This document shows, in pieces, positions 19,104 to 28,440 of a stretch of DNA of 64,000 nucleotides. The position numbers and the translations under genes are program-made. Below the pieces are notes generated by a model that was given only the letters and a program-made list of their open reading frames with translations, did no database searches and was not told where the DNA came from. How positions within the stretch are numbered: the stretch's first letter is position 1; every line of letters begins with the position of its first letter. The DNA is from CAVVIH01 sp963748295. GTDB lineage: Bacteria > Acidobacteriota > Vicinamibacteria > Vicinamibacterales > 2-12-FULL-66-21. The DNA lies in assembly GCA_963748295.1 (NCBI GenBank), contig CAVVIH010000002.1:496001-560000 (forward strand). The letters run 5' to 3'.

Positions 19104-20216
19104 TGCTGCAGCACCTCGCCGTAGATCTGGCGCACGCGCTCGATCGAGCGCTCCCAGGAGAAGTGCCGCGCCTGCTCGAGCCCGCGGCGCCGGCAGATCG
19201 TGCGCGAAGCGTCTCGTCGGTCAGCACGCGCTCCATCGCGTCGGCGATCCCATCGGGTCGATAGGGATCGATCAGCACCGCGGCATCGCCGACGACCTCC
19301 GGCAGCGACGAGACGTTCGACGTGATCACCGGCGTGCCGCTCGCCATCGCCTCGAGCGGCGGCAGGCCGAACCCTTCGTAGATCGAGGGGAACACGAACA
19401 CCGCCGCGAGCCGGTAAAGCTCGCCAGCGTCTTGTCCGGGACGAAGCCGAAGAAACGCACGTGCTTGTGCAGCTTGTGGCGATGGACTGCGCGCCGCAGC
19501 GTCGCATACCGCGAGATCTCGTCGCCGATGATCAGGAGCTTGACGTTGTTCGAAACCCTTTTTCTTGAAGCGTGTGGAACGCTTCGATCAGCCGCTCGAT
19601 GTTCTTGTGCGGCTTGATGTTCCCGGCGTACAGCACGAACGGATCGTCGAGCTGATAGCGCTCGCGGACGTGATCGATCTCCTCGGCGGGCGGCGGCTCC
19701 CAGAACCGTTCGTCGATGGCGTTGTAGATCACGTCGATCTTCGATTCGCGCACATTGAAGAAGTCGCAGGATGTCGCGCTTCGACGCCTCGGACACCGTC
19801 AGGATCCGGCTGGCGCGATGCGTCGCGATCCACATCGAGCTGTGGGCGTAGGCATGCGCGAGCCGATTCGGCAGGTACTGCGGAAATCGCAGGTGGATGC
19901 AGTCGTGAATCGTCACCACCGAGCGGCACGGCGTCAGCGGCGGCAGCACGTAATGCGGCGCGTGGAACAGGTCGACTGCGATGCGCTGCAAGTCGAGCGG
20001 GACTGCTCAGTTGCTCGCGGATCGAGTAGCCCGGCGACGAATCGAGCACGGCCGGAAGTTCTCGCCGAGATGCGACGCCATCTGCTTGTCCGCTTCGTGG
20101 CAGAGGACGACGTACTCGGTGGTCTGGTCCAGACGGGCGAGATGCCGCAGCAGGTTCCGGACGTAGGTGCCGATTCCGTAGTCACGCAGCTTGCGCGCAT
20201 CGATCGCGATCCGCAC
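19100..20216 (-). CDS. Glycosyltransferase family 4; frameshifted
   Basis: The reconstructed protein starts VRIAIDARKLRDYGIGTYVR, a classic GT4 mannosyl/rhamnosyltransferase opening, then HAPHYVLPPLTPCRSVVTIH and LTVSEASKRDILR. The C-terminal domain shows PFVLYAGNIKPHKNIERLIE, RFFGFVPDKTLA and FPSIYEGFGLPPLEAMASGT with the conserved E-x7-E. Breaks lie near 19990, 19755, 19545, 19425 and 19205. The start is the GTG at 20216. Upstream of it the same frame runs through the TTGGGAG array without a stop, so longer starts are possible but unlikely. It overlaps the downstream GT4 gene by four bases. Confidence 0.85.
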
Positions 20217-20233
20217 GTCTGAATGATCTGAAT

Positions 20234-20357
20234 TTCCCAACTCCCAGTAAAGGCCCAACTCCCAAAAACGCCCAACTCCCAAATGCCCAACTCCCAAGCG
20301 GCAGGTTGAGAAGTTTGGGAGTTGGCCTTTTTGGGAGTTGGGAGTTTTGGGAGTTGG
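20234..20357. repeat. Inverted heptamer array, AACTCCC arm and TTGGGAG arm
   Basis: The left arm at 20234-20297 contains five CCCAACTCCCAA-type units; the right arm at 20313-20357 contains three TTGGGAGTTGG units. The arms are complementary and separated by about 15 nt. It fills the spacer between two leftward glycosyltransferase genes and could act as an RNA hairpin inside a polycistronic message. Confidence 0.88.
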
Positions 20358-20358
20358 G

Positions 20359-21178
20359 TCAGTTAGGAAGAGCGCCTTTCAGTCTCAAGTAGGCGCTTGC
20401 AGCAGCCGCGCCCAGTGAGGATGATGCTTGTCGTAGAAGGCGAGATGGCTCCGGCGGTAGGCCGCGTTCATCTTGCCTGGCACGGTCGCCCGCGATCGGC
20501 CCCGCAGGTGAGTAATCTGCGCCTCCGGGGTGAAGAGGACGCTCCGGCCCTTCGCGCGGATTGACGGCGCAGAAGTCGACGTCCTCGGTATAGAGGAAGT
20601 AGCGCTCGTCGAGCAGGCCGACGGCCTCGGCGTCGGCGCGCCACACGAGCAGGCACGCGCCGCTGACCCAATCGACGTAGCGCTCTCGTGATGACGCGCG
20701 GGCCGCCCAGCGCTCGACGCGGACCGAATCCGCGGTCGTAAAGCCGCCCGATCGTCTTCTGTCTCAACTCGGCGAACGGCGAAATCATCGGACCGAACGA
20801 GATCTCCAGGCGTCCGCTGCCATCCACCAGCCGCGGCCCCGCCACCGCGGCCTCGCGGTGCGCCTGCAGGCGCGCGACGAGGCGATCGATCGCGCCGGGC
20901 GGCACGATGGTGTCGTTGTTGAGGAGGAGGATCAACTCCCCGCGGGTCGCGCGGATGCCGGCGTTGTTGCCCGCGGAGAAGCCGACGTTCTTCGCCAGCT
21001 CGATCAGCCGCACGGCCGGCCACCCGCTGCGCACGGCAGCCGGCGATCCGTCGGTGGACGCGTTGTCCACGATCGTCACGTCGTGCGGGATCGCAGGCGG
21101 CGCCTCGGCCAGCGATCGGAGGCAGTTCTCCAGATCCGCGCGCGCGTTGAAATTGACGATGACGATCGACAACGTCAT
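20359..21178 (-). CDS. Glycosyltransferase family 2 (rhamnosyltransferase-like); frameshifted
   Basis: The N-terminal GT-A fold is clear: MTLSIVIVNFNARADLENCL, the VDNASTDGS segment, NVGFSAGNNAGI and the metal-binding ELILLLNNDTIVPPG. The middle breaks near 20700 and resumes with EAVGLLDERYFLYTEDVDFC, the acceptor-side motif of rhamnosyl-type GT2 enzymes, then VLFTPEAQITHLRGRS. A last shift near 20390 would give the ending YLRLKGALPN at 20359; without it the chain ends at 20385. The ATG overlaps the stop of the next upstream gene. It transfers a nucleotide sugar at the cytoplasmic membrane face; the sugar is not identifiable. Confidence 0.85.
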
Positions 21179-22269
21179 GGGCGGGCGACACTCTCAATCC
21201 CGGCGAGCGTGCGCTCCGCCGCGTCGTCCCACGAATACTGCCGCAGCAGCGCCGGCGCGCGCGCGACAATCGGGGCCGCGGCCTGCGGGTTGGTCAACAG
21301 CTCGCGCAGCGCGTCCGCCGCGGCGCCGATGTCCCCGGGCGGCACGAACACCGCCGCGTCGCGGTAGACCTCTCGCGCGACCGCAGTGTCGAGGACCACC
21401 GGCGGCACGCCGGCCGCGAGCGCCTCGAGCGGAGTGAGCCCGAACCCTTCGTACTCGGACAGAAAGGCAAAAACCCTCGCCCGCGCGTACAAGTCCGCCA
21501 GTTCCGCGTCGGCAACGTAAGACATGAACCGCGTCCGTCCGCCGACGCCATGATGCGCGGCGATCCGCTCGAGATCCTGAGGCGGCCAGGTCCGATCGTC
21601 GCCGACGATGACGAGACGGCTGTCGGGCAGCGAAGGGGTCGCCCGGGCAAATGCCTCGATGAGATCCGGGAGCCGGCGCCGGTTGAACAGCGAGCCGACG
21701 AACAGCACGAGCGGTTCACGCCGGGGCGCAGGCCCGGGGAGCGTTCTGGGCGTGACGCCCGGAGCGACGACGCGAATGCGCGCCCCATCCGTGCGGAAGT
21801 GCGTCTCCAGCTCGCGCTTCGAGAACTCGGAATCCGTGAAGATGACGGACGCGGTGGCCGCGGCGCGCCGGGTCAGCCACCGCCGTCGTAGACCTTCGCC
21901 GGCGCGGAACCATTCGGGATGCGCGACGAACGAGATGTCGTGAATGGTCACGGCGAGAGGCACGGTCGTTCCGAGCGGCGCGGTGTAGGCCGGCGCAAAG
22001 AAGACGTTCGGGCGATCCGTGCGAATCGCATGACCGAGCGAGGTCTGTTCCCACCACGTGCCCCGTCCGCTGCCTTTTCCGCCGATGATTCGGATGTCGG
22101 CGGCATCGGGCGGCAAATCGAGGGGCACGGGACCCGGGGCATAGAGCACGAACCGGCGGCGCTCGTGATCCGGCCGCGCGGCCCATCGTTTCAGCAGCTC
22201 GCCCAGGTACCGGCCGACACCCGTTGCGCTACCGAGCAGCTCACGCGCGTCGACACCGATTCGCATCAT
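21175..22269 (-). CDS. Glycosyltransferase family 4, intact
   Basis: An uninterrupted 364-residue GT-B enzyme. It opens MMRIGVDARELLGSATGVGR, continues with PLAVTIHDISFVAHPEWF, and its C-terminal domain has LVLFVGSLFNRRRLPDLIEA and FAFLSEYEGFGLTPLEALAA with the E-x7-E donor site. The family transfers mannose, rhamnose or similar sugars to lipid-linked intermediates. The ATG at 22269 is preferred; a GTG twelve bases upstream is possible but lies in the CGACTCGCT-type repeat. The stop overlaps the start of the GT2 gene. Confidence 0.88.
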   Translation of the reverse strand: MMRIGVDARELLGSATGVGRYLGELLKRWAARPDHERRRFVLYAPGPVPLDLPPDAADIRIIGGKGSGRGTWWEQTSLGHAIRTDRPNVFFAPAYTAPLGTTVPLAVTIHDISFVAHPEWFRAGEGLRRRWLTRRAAATASVIFTDSEFSKRELETHFRTDGARIRVVAPGVTPRTLPGPAPRREPLVLFVGSLFNRRRLPDLIEAFARATPSLPDSRLVIVGDDRTWPPQDLERIAAHHGVGGRTRFMSYVADAELADLYARARVFAFLSEYEGFGLTPLEALAAGVPPVVLDTAVAREVYRDAAVFVPPGDIGAAADALRELLTNPQAAAPIVARAPALLRQYSWDDAAERTLAGIESVARP

Positions 22270-22270
22270 C

Positions 22271-22351
22271 CTTCGACTCACTACGTTCGCCGACTCGCTT
22301 CGCTCGCTCAGGGCAGGCCCGGCTCGCGGCGCTCGCTCAGGCCGCGGCGCT
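22271..22351. repeat. CTTCGACTC/GCTCAGGGCAGG dispersed repeat, copy 1
   Basis: This GC-rich stretch between two GT4 genes starts CTTCGACTCACTACGTTCGC, continues with CGACTCGCTTCGCTCGCTCA and ends in GGCGCTCGCTCAGG units, extending into the 3' end of the upstream gene, where it encodes the terminal LSERREPGLP. A shorter copy is found inside that same gene at 22881-22911, so the element is dispersed rather than a simple tandem array. Confidence 0.7.
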
Positions 22352-23462
22352 CGATGGCGGCGCGATAGACGTCCAGCAGCTTCGCGGCGCTGCCTTCCCA
22401 GGTGAAGCGTTTCGAACGCTCGACTCCGGCCGTCGCCAGTCTTTGCGCGAGCGCCTGGTTGTCCAGGATCTGCTTCATCGCCTGGGCGAGTGCTTCGGGA
22501 TCGGGCTCGACGAGCAGGCCGGCATCGCCGACCACTTCGGGAAGCGCGCCGCGGTTCGCCGCGACCACGGGGACGCCGATCGTCATCGCCTCGAGCGCCG
22601 GCATGCCAAACCCTTCGTCGAGCGACGGCATGACGAGCATCGACGCTTCTCTGAAGAGCTGTTCGCGACGCTCGTCCGCCACGTATCCAAGATGCCGCAC
22701 TTTCCCGGCAAGCGGCGGCTGACTCAGACGATTGAGCACCGCGTCGGCCCCGGCACCGGCCCGGCCGGCCAGCACGAGCGGAGGAGTCTGCGGATCGCGC
22801 GCCAGCAGCCGGCCATACGCCTCGAGCAGGACGGGAACATTCTTCCGCGCTTCGAGCGTGCCGAGAAAGAGAATTGGCCCCTTCGACTCGCTACGCTCGC
22901 TCAGGGCAGGCCGTGAGGCTGCGGACCGCAAAACCCATGCAGGGGCTGCTGGTGAGCATACGGTGATCTTCTCGGCCGCAACACCGAACCGCGATCGGAT
23001 CTGCGACGCGGTGTATTCCGAAACCGCCACGATCGCATCACAACGCCGCGCATGCGACGGTGCACGCGCGGCATAGTCGCGGCGAATCTCGCGTTCCGTA
23101 TCCTCGGCGTGGTCCAGGAAATACAGGTCGTGGATGGTGATCACCTGCGCGGCGCCGCGTGACGGCAGCATCAGCGGGTGCATGGAGTGCGCGACGTCGA
23201 CGCGCCCGGCAAAGGACTCGATCGGCGGCCACTCCCACCGGTGCCAGGCGCGGTTCAGCACGCGGACCGGGATGCGCGAATCGACAACCTCCGCGCCCGG
23301 GACGGTTCCCGGCGCCAGCCGATCCTTCCAGGAGCTCGAAAAGAGCACCACCTGGCCGTCCCGGCCGATCCGCGGCACAAGCGCCGACGCCAGCTGATGC
23401 GCGTATTCGCCGACGCCCGTCCGCTGGCGCAGCGCCGGCCGGTAGTCGATGAGGACGCGCAC
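22308..23462 (-). CDS. Glycosyltransferase family 4 with in-frame repeat insertion
   Basis: An open 384-residue GT-B enzyme: MRVLIDYRPALRQRTGVGEY at the start, QVITIHDLYFLDHAEDTERE, VSEYTASQIRSRF, then the C-terminal domain ILFLGTLEARKNVPVLLEAY, VRHLGYVADERREQLF and MPSLDEGFGMPALEAMTIGV. Right before ILFLGTLEARKN lies SRPALSERSESKG, encoded by a dispersed GC-rich repeat (22881-22911), exactly in the interdomain linker; the C-terminal LSERREPGLP comes from a second copy. The start is GTG 23462, since the nearest ATG is out of frame. Probable role: a mannosyl- or rhamnosyltransferase of the locus. Confidence 0.88.
   Translation of the reverse strand: MRVLIDYRPALRQRTGVGEYAHQLASALVPRIGRDGQVVLFSSSWKDRLAPGTVPGAEVVDSRIPVRVLNRAWHRWEWPPIESFAGRVDVAHSMHPLMLPSRGAAQVITIHDLYFLDHAEDTEREIRRDYAARAPSHARRCDAIVAVSEYTASQIRSRFGVAAEKITVCSPAAPAWVLRSAASRPALSERSESKGPILFLGTLEARKNVPVLLEAYGRLLARDPQTPPLVLAGRAGAGADAVLNRLSQPPLAGKVRHLGYVADERREQLFREASMLVMPSLDEGFGMPALEAMTIGVPVVAANRGALPEVVGDAGLLVEPDPEALAQAMKQILDNQALAQRLATAGVERSKRFTWEGSAAKLLDVYRAAIERRGLSERREPGLP
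22881..22911. repeat. CTTCGACTC/GCTCAGGGCAGG dispersed repeat, copy 2 (intragenic)
   Basis: CTTCGACTCGCTACGCTCGC followed by TCAGGGCAGGCC repeats the outer parts of the element at 22271 but lacks its middle segment. It lies inside the GT4 coding sequence and encodes ALSERSESKG in frame. Confidence 0.75.
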
Positions 23463-23518
23463 GCGCCGCTCATGCTAGCACAGCCGCCATGAACGGCAAA
23501 TCCTTGCCCTTCAGTAGA

Positions 23519-23547
23519 TTGACAGCGTTTTTGCGGCCGTGTTAGCT
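23519..23547 (+). promoter_or_regulatory. Probable sigma-70 promoter of the ugd operon
   Basis: TTGACA at 23519-23524 and TTAGCT at 23542-23547 are separated by 17 bp. The -35 is consensus; the -10 matches at three positions. Transcription would start near 23554, inside the pair of 19-bp direct repeats that follows. Confidence 0.5.
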
Positions 23548-23585
23548 TTAGGGGTTTGGTTTGAAATTAGGGGTTTGGTTTGAAC
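23548..23585. repeat. Tandem 19-bp direct repeat in the ugd leader
   Basis: TTAGGGGTTTGGTTTGAAA at 23548-23566 is repeated as TTAGGGGTTTGGTTTGAAC at 23567-23585 with a single mismatch. The pair lies between the putative -10 and the AGGAG ribosome site at 23586-23590. Position and spacing of nearly two helical turns fit an operator, or a leader RNA element. Confidence 0.6.
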
Positions 23586-23601
23586 AGGAGAGCCTGGGCG
23601 A

Positions 23602-24903
23602 ATGAAGATCGCGGTGGTTGGGAGCGGGTATGTGGGTCTGGTCGCAGGGGCCTGTCTGGCTGAAAACGGCAACGACGTCATCTGCGTGGACCGGGACGCC
23701 GCGAAGGTCCGCACGCTGCGCCGCGGCAAGATCCCCATCTACGAGCCCGGTCTGGAGGAGATGGTCCGCCGCAACCGGGCGGAGAAGCGTCTCACGTTCA
23801 CGACCGCGCTGACCCAGGGCGTTCGCAACTCGCAGATCATCTTCATCGCCGTCGGCACGCCGACCGGAGAAGACGGCTCCGCCGATCTCCAGCACGTCCT
23901 CGCCGTCGCCAAAGACATCGCGAAGTCGATGAACGGCTACAAGGTCATCGTCAACAAGAGCACGGTGCCGGTCGGCACCGCATCGAAGGTCCGCGAAATC
24001 GTCCGCCGCGAAACCACGCACCCGTTCAGCGTCGTCAGCAACCCGGAGTTCCTGAAGCAGGGCGCCGCCATCGACGACTTCATGAAGCCCGACCGCGTCG
24101 TCATCGGCGCCGAAGACCCCCGTGCGGCCGAGCTGATGCGCGAGCTGTATGCCCCGTTCACGAGGACCGGCGCGCCGATCATGATGATGGACTGCGCCAG
24201 CGCCGAGCTGTGCAAGTACGTGGCAAACGCGATGCTTGCCACACGCATCTCCTTCATGAACGAGGTGGCGAACGTCTGCGAAAAGGTCGGGGCGAACGTC
24301 GATCAGGTCCGGCATGCCGTCGCCGCGGACCGCCGAATCGGAAGCTCGTTTCTCTTCCCGGGTGTCGGCTACGGCGGCAGCTGCTTTCCAAAGGACGTCA
24401 AGGCGATGCTGCGGTTTGCCGGCGACAGGGACTACGACTTCCAGATCCTGCGCTCCGTCGAGTCGGTCAACGAACACCAGAAGCGCGGCTGCTCCTCAAG
24501 AAGATGGACGCGCACTTCGGCAATGTGAAGGGCAAGCGCATCGCCGTCTGGGGCCTGGCGTTCAAGCCGAAGACGGACGACATGCGCGAAGCGCCCGCGG
24601 TTCCGCTCATCAGCGGCCTGCTCTCGGCTGGCGCGGCGGTGCAGGCCTACGATCCCGAGGCGATGAAAGTGGCGCGCGGCATCTTCGGGTCCAAGATCAC
24701 TTACGCGGACAACAGCTACGCCGCGCTGACCGGCGCCGACGCGCTCACGATCGTGACGGAGTGGAACGAGTTTCGCGAGCCCGATTTCGGCCGGATGCGG
24801 AAGCTGATGCGCGGCGCCGGTCATCTTCGACGGCCGGAACATCTACAATCCCGATACAATCCGCGCTCAGGGGTTCACCTACTTCTCCATGGGCCGGCCA
24901 TGA
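23602..24903 (+). CDS. ugd: UDP-glucose 6-dehydrogenase; frameshifted twice
   Basis: It oxidises UDP-glucose to UDP-glucuronate with two NAD. The N-terminal Rossmann turn is GSGYVGLVAGACLAENGNDV; VGTPTGEDGSADL, NKSTVPVGTA and SNPEFLKQGAAIDDFM follow; the catalytic cysteine is in FLFPGVGYGGSCFPKDVKAM. Near 24485 two extra bases break the frame before LLLKKMDAHF, and near 24823 a second shift precedes VIFDGRNIYNPDTI. The C-terminal domain includes LAFKPKTDDMREAPAVPLIS. ATG 23602 follows AGGAG by 11 nt. The stop overlaps the galE start (ATGA). Its product feeds the UDP-xylose synthase at 15.4 kb. Confidence 0.93.
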
Positions 24904-25917
24904 ACCAGTCTGGGGTCCTCGTCACCGGCGGAGCCGGATACATCGGCAGCCATGCCGTCAAGGCGCTCGCCGCGCGCGGTGAGCGGGTCATCGTTTACGA
25001 CAATTTCTCGGCCGGCCATCGCGATGCCGTGGCCAAGGCCAGTGCGGTTGTCGACGGCGACATTCACGATACCGCCAGGCTCCGCGACGTGATTGCCGCG
25101 CACGAGATCGACGCGGTGATGCACTTCGCCGCCTGGCTATCGGTCGGCGAGTCGGTCAAGGATCCGGCGGGCTATTACCGCAACAACGTCGGCGGCGCGC
25201 TGTCGGTGCTGGACGCGATGGTGTCGGGCGGTGTTCAGCACCTCGTGTTTTCGTCGAGCGCCGCGGTATTCGGCAACCCGCGAGGAGACGCCGATCACCG
25301 AGTCGCACCCGACGCGGCCGATCAACTGCGTATGGCGAGACGAAGCTGGCGGTCGAACGCGCGCTGCCGCATTTCGAGCGGGCGTACGGCCTGCGTTCGG
25401 TCGCGCTTCGCTACTTCAACGCGGCCGGCGCCGACCCGGCAGGGGAGCTGGGAGAGGACCACGCGCCCGAGATTGCACGTCATCCCGCAGGGCCATCGAC
25501 GCCGCGCTCGGCCGGGACCGCTTCGCAGATCTTCGGCGACGATTATCCGACCGACGATGGCACCTGCCTGCGGGATTACATCCACGTCACGGATCTCGCG
25601 TCCGCCCACGTGCTGGCGCTCGACTCGCTGCGCTCGGCGCGCGCCTCGAACGTTTACAATCTCGGCAACGGGCGGCCCACCTCGGTCCGCGAAGTCATCG
25701 CCGCCGTCGAAAGCGCGACGCGGCAAGCACAGTGCCCTTACCAGATTGGTCCGCGCCGCGAGGGGATCCGGCCGTGCTCTACGCGTCGAGCGCCCGGATC
25801 AAGACGAGATCTCGGCTGGGAGCCGATGTACGAGGATATTCGACGCGATCGTCGAAACCGCCTGGCGGTGGCGCGCGACGCATCCGCGCGGCTACAGGCC
25901 ACCGGGCGCACGCCTGA
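24900..25917 (+). CDS. galE: UDP-glucose 4-epimerase; frameshifted
   Basis: GalE interconverts UDP-glucose and UDP-galactose. The chain opens MNQSGVLVTGGAGYIGSHAV with the NAD-binding glycines, then VMHFAAWLSVGESVKDPAGY, LVFSSSAAVFGNP and, after an extra base near 25282, EETPITESHPTRPIN and the catalytic YGETK. Further breaks near 25325, 25490, 25735, 25775 and 25835 divide SVALRYFNAAGADPAGELGE, LRDYIHVTDLASAHVLALD and the end. TGA 25915-25917 overlaps the next ATG. Gene order ugd-galE-GT2-msbA with overlapping ends indicates one transcript. Confidence 0.9.
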
Positions 25918-26629
25918 TGTCGCGGCTGCGAGGGCAACTCGTCAACCCTCTCCTCAGCGTCGTCATGCCTGTTTACAACGAACGGGAGACGATCCAGGAA
26001 ATCATCCGGCGCGTGCTCGCGGTTCCGCTCCGCATCGAGCTGATCGTCGTTGACGACGGGTCGAAGGACGGGACGCAGGGACATCCTCGCGGAGCTGGTG
26101 CGGGACGCTGCAGTTCAAGCTCGTGCTGCAGCCGGCGAACGCCGGCAAGGGCGCCGCGCTGCGGCGCGGCTTCCAGGAAGTGACCGGCGACCTGGTCATC
26201 ATCCAGGACGCGGACCTGGAATACTCGCCCGAGGAGTTCCCGCAGCTCATCGAGTTGATCTGCCAGGGACGCGCCGACGTGGTGTATGGCTCCCGCTTCC
26301 TCGGCCGTCACCGCGTGTTTCTCTTCACGCATTACGCGGGCAACCGCCTGCTGACCCTCATCACCAACGTGCTGTACAACACGATGCTGACGGACATGGA
26401 GACCTGCTACAAGGTCATGCGCACGGACGTCGTGCGGTCCATGACGCTGCATTCGAACGGCTTCGGCATCGAACCCGAGATGACCGCGAAGATCTTCAAG
26501 CGGCACTACCGCGTCTACGAAGTGCCGATCACGTACGACGGCCGCGGGTACGAGGAAGGAAAGAAGATCACCTGGCGCGACGGCATCGTCGCCCTGTGGG
26601 TGCTGCTGAAATACCGGTTCACTGAGTGA
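25917..26629 (+). CDS. Glycosyltransferase family 2 (dolichyl/polyprenyl-phosphate mannosyltransferase-like); frameshifted
   Basis: A soluble GT-A enzyme of the DPM1 type, 236 residues. NPLLSVVMPVYNERETIQEI and IELIVVDDGSKDGTQ are at the N-terminus; after a shift near 26083 follow LQPANAGKGAALRRGFQEVT and the metal-binding VIIQDADLEYSPEEFPQL. The end, YEVPITYDGRGYEEGKKITW, is typical of polyprenyl-phosphate hexose synthases. No membrane domain is attached. It may load a sugar on polyprenyl phosphate for a periplasmic transferase. Stop and the following GTG overlap. Confidence 0.88.
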
Positions 26630-28440
26630 ATCCGTTCCTTCGCCTGCTCGAGTACGCCCGTCCCTACCGCGGGCGTTTTGCCGCAGCTTTGCGGCGATGC
26701 TGTTCTACGCTGCCGCCTCGTCCGCCGTCGTCATCCTGATTCAGCCGCTGATGGACGGCGTGCTGCCGCGCGAGGTCGCGGTCGGCCGGTGGGGCCTGCC
26801 GGTCGACTTCCGCACGTGGGCGTTCGCGATCCTGTCGCTGTATCTCTTCAAGGGGTTGGGCGCGTACTTCTCCACCTACCTGATGACGGACATCGGGCAG
26901 CGGGTCGTCCGCGATCTCCGCAATCAGCTGTTCCGTCACATCCTGGCGCAGTCGGCGTCCTTCTTCGGCCGGCGCACCAGCGGCCAGCTGATGTCGCGCA
27001 TCACGAACGACGTGAACATGGTGCAGCAGGCCGTGTCGGAGACGATCGGCGATCTGCTGCGCGAAGGGCTCACCGTTCTGGGCTACGCGGCAATCCTCTT
27101 CATCTTCGACTACAAGCTGGCGCTGGTCGTCGTCACCGGCGCGCCAATCGTCATCTACCCGCTGGTGCGGCTCGGACAACGCATCCGCCGCACGACCCGG
27201 CGCAGCCAGGAGGAGCTCGAGCACCTGTCACACGTCACGGCGGAGGCGTTCACCGGGCATCGCATCGTCAAGGCGTTCGGCGCGGAGGCGTCACGAGGCG
27301 GGCCGCTTCGGCGCGGCGGCCGAACGGCTCTATCGCACGAACCTGAAGGTGACGAGCACGGTCGTCGATCCTGCCGCCGCTGATGGAGTTCCTCGGCGGG
27401 CTCGGGCATCGTCGCGCTGATCTGGTGGGGCAGCCGTCAGATCGCGGGCGGACGCATGACCGAAGGGGACTTCATGGTCTTCGTCGTCGCCGCCTTCATG
27501 CTCTACGGGCCGATCAAGCGTCTGAGCCGCGTCAACACGAACATCCAGCAGGCGATCGCCGCATCCGAGCGAATCTTCGAGATCCTCGATACGCACTCGG
27601 AGGTCGCCGAACGCGAAGGGGCGCGCGCCGCTCGGATCGCCTGCGCCAGGCGATCGAATTCGATCGCGTCAGCTTCAAGTACCGAGGACGGATCCGGGCG
27701 TTCGGTCCTCGAAGGACGTCAGCTTCACTGTGCACGGCCGGACAGATGGTTGCGATCGTCGGCCTCAGCGGAGCGGGCAAGACCACGCTCGTCAACCTGC
27801 TACCGCGCTTCTACGACGTGTCGTGCCGGCGCGATCCGGATCGACGGACCTGGACATCCGCGATGTGACGATCCGATCGCTTCGCAGCAACGATCGGCAT
27901 GGTCACGCAGGAGACGGTGCTGTTCGACGACGACGATCGCCAACAACATCGCCTACGGTTCGCCGCAGGCCAGCACGCGACGAGATCGAGCAGGCGGCGC
28001 GCGCCGCACACGCGCACGAGTTCATCGTCGATCTGCCCGAAGGCTACGAGACCTGCATCGGCGAGCGGGGGCAGCGAAGTCTCGGGGGGCCAGCGGCAGC
28101 GCCTCGCGATCGCCCGCGCCCTGCTCAAGAACTCGCCGATCCTCATCCTCGACGAGGCGACGTCGTCGCTCGATGCGGAATCAGAACGACTCGTCCAGGA
28201 AGCGCTCGCGAACCTGATGCGGAACCGCACGCGTTCGTGATCGCGCACCGGCTGTCGACCGTGCGCCGCGCCGACGCCATCATCGTGCTGGAGACCGGCC
28301 GGGTGGTGGAGCAGGGCAGGCATGACGAGCTGCTCGCGCGCCCCGACGGCGTTTATGCGAAGCTGTATGCGCTCCAGTTGTTCGAGAAGGAAGAGCAGCC
28401 GGAGCTCGCGGCCGAGCCGCAGGTAGCCAGAAAACGATGA
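26626..28440 (+). CDS. ABC transporter, MsbA-like lipid flippase; heavily frameshifted
   Basis: A half-transporter with an N-terminal six-helix domain (AILSLYLFKGLGAYFSTYLM, SFFGRRTSGQLMSRITNDVN) and an ATPase domain with Walker A VGLSGAGKTTLVNLLPRFYD, the Q-loop MVTQETVLFDD, the LSGGQRQRLAIARALLKNSP signature and Walker B ILILDEATSSLDAESE. At least nine frame breaks lie between 26685 and 28235. The family exports lipid A, lipid-linked oligosaccharides or drugs; its place at the end of the ugd-galE-GT2 operon suggests a polysaccharide lipid carrier. The start is the GTG at 26626 overlapping the GT2 stop. yicC begins in its stop codon. Confidence 0.87.
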
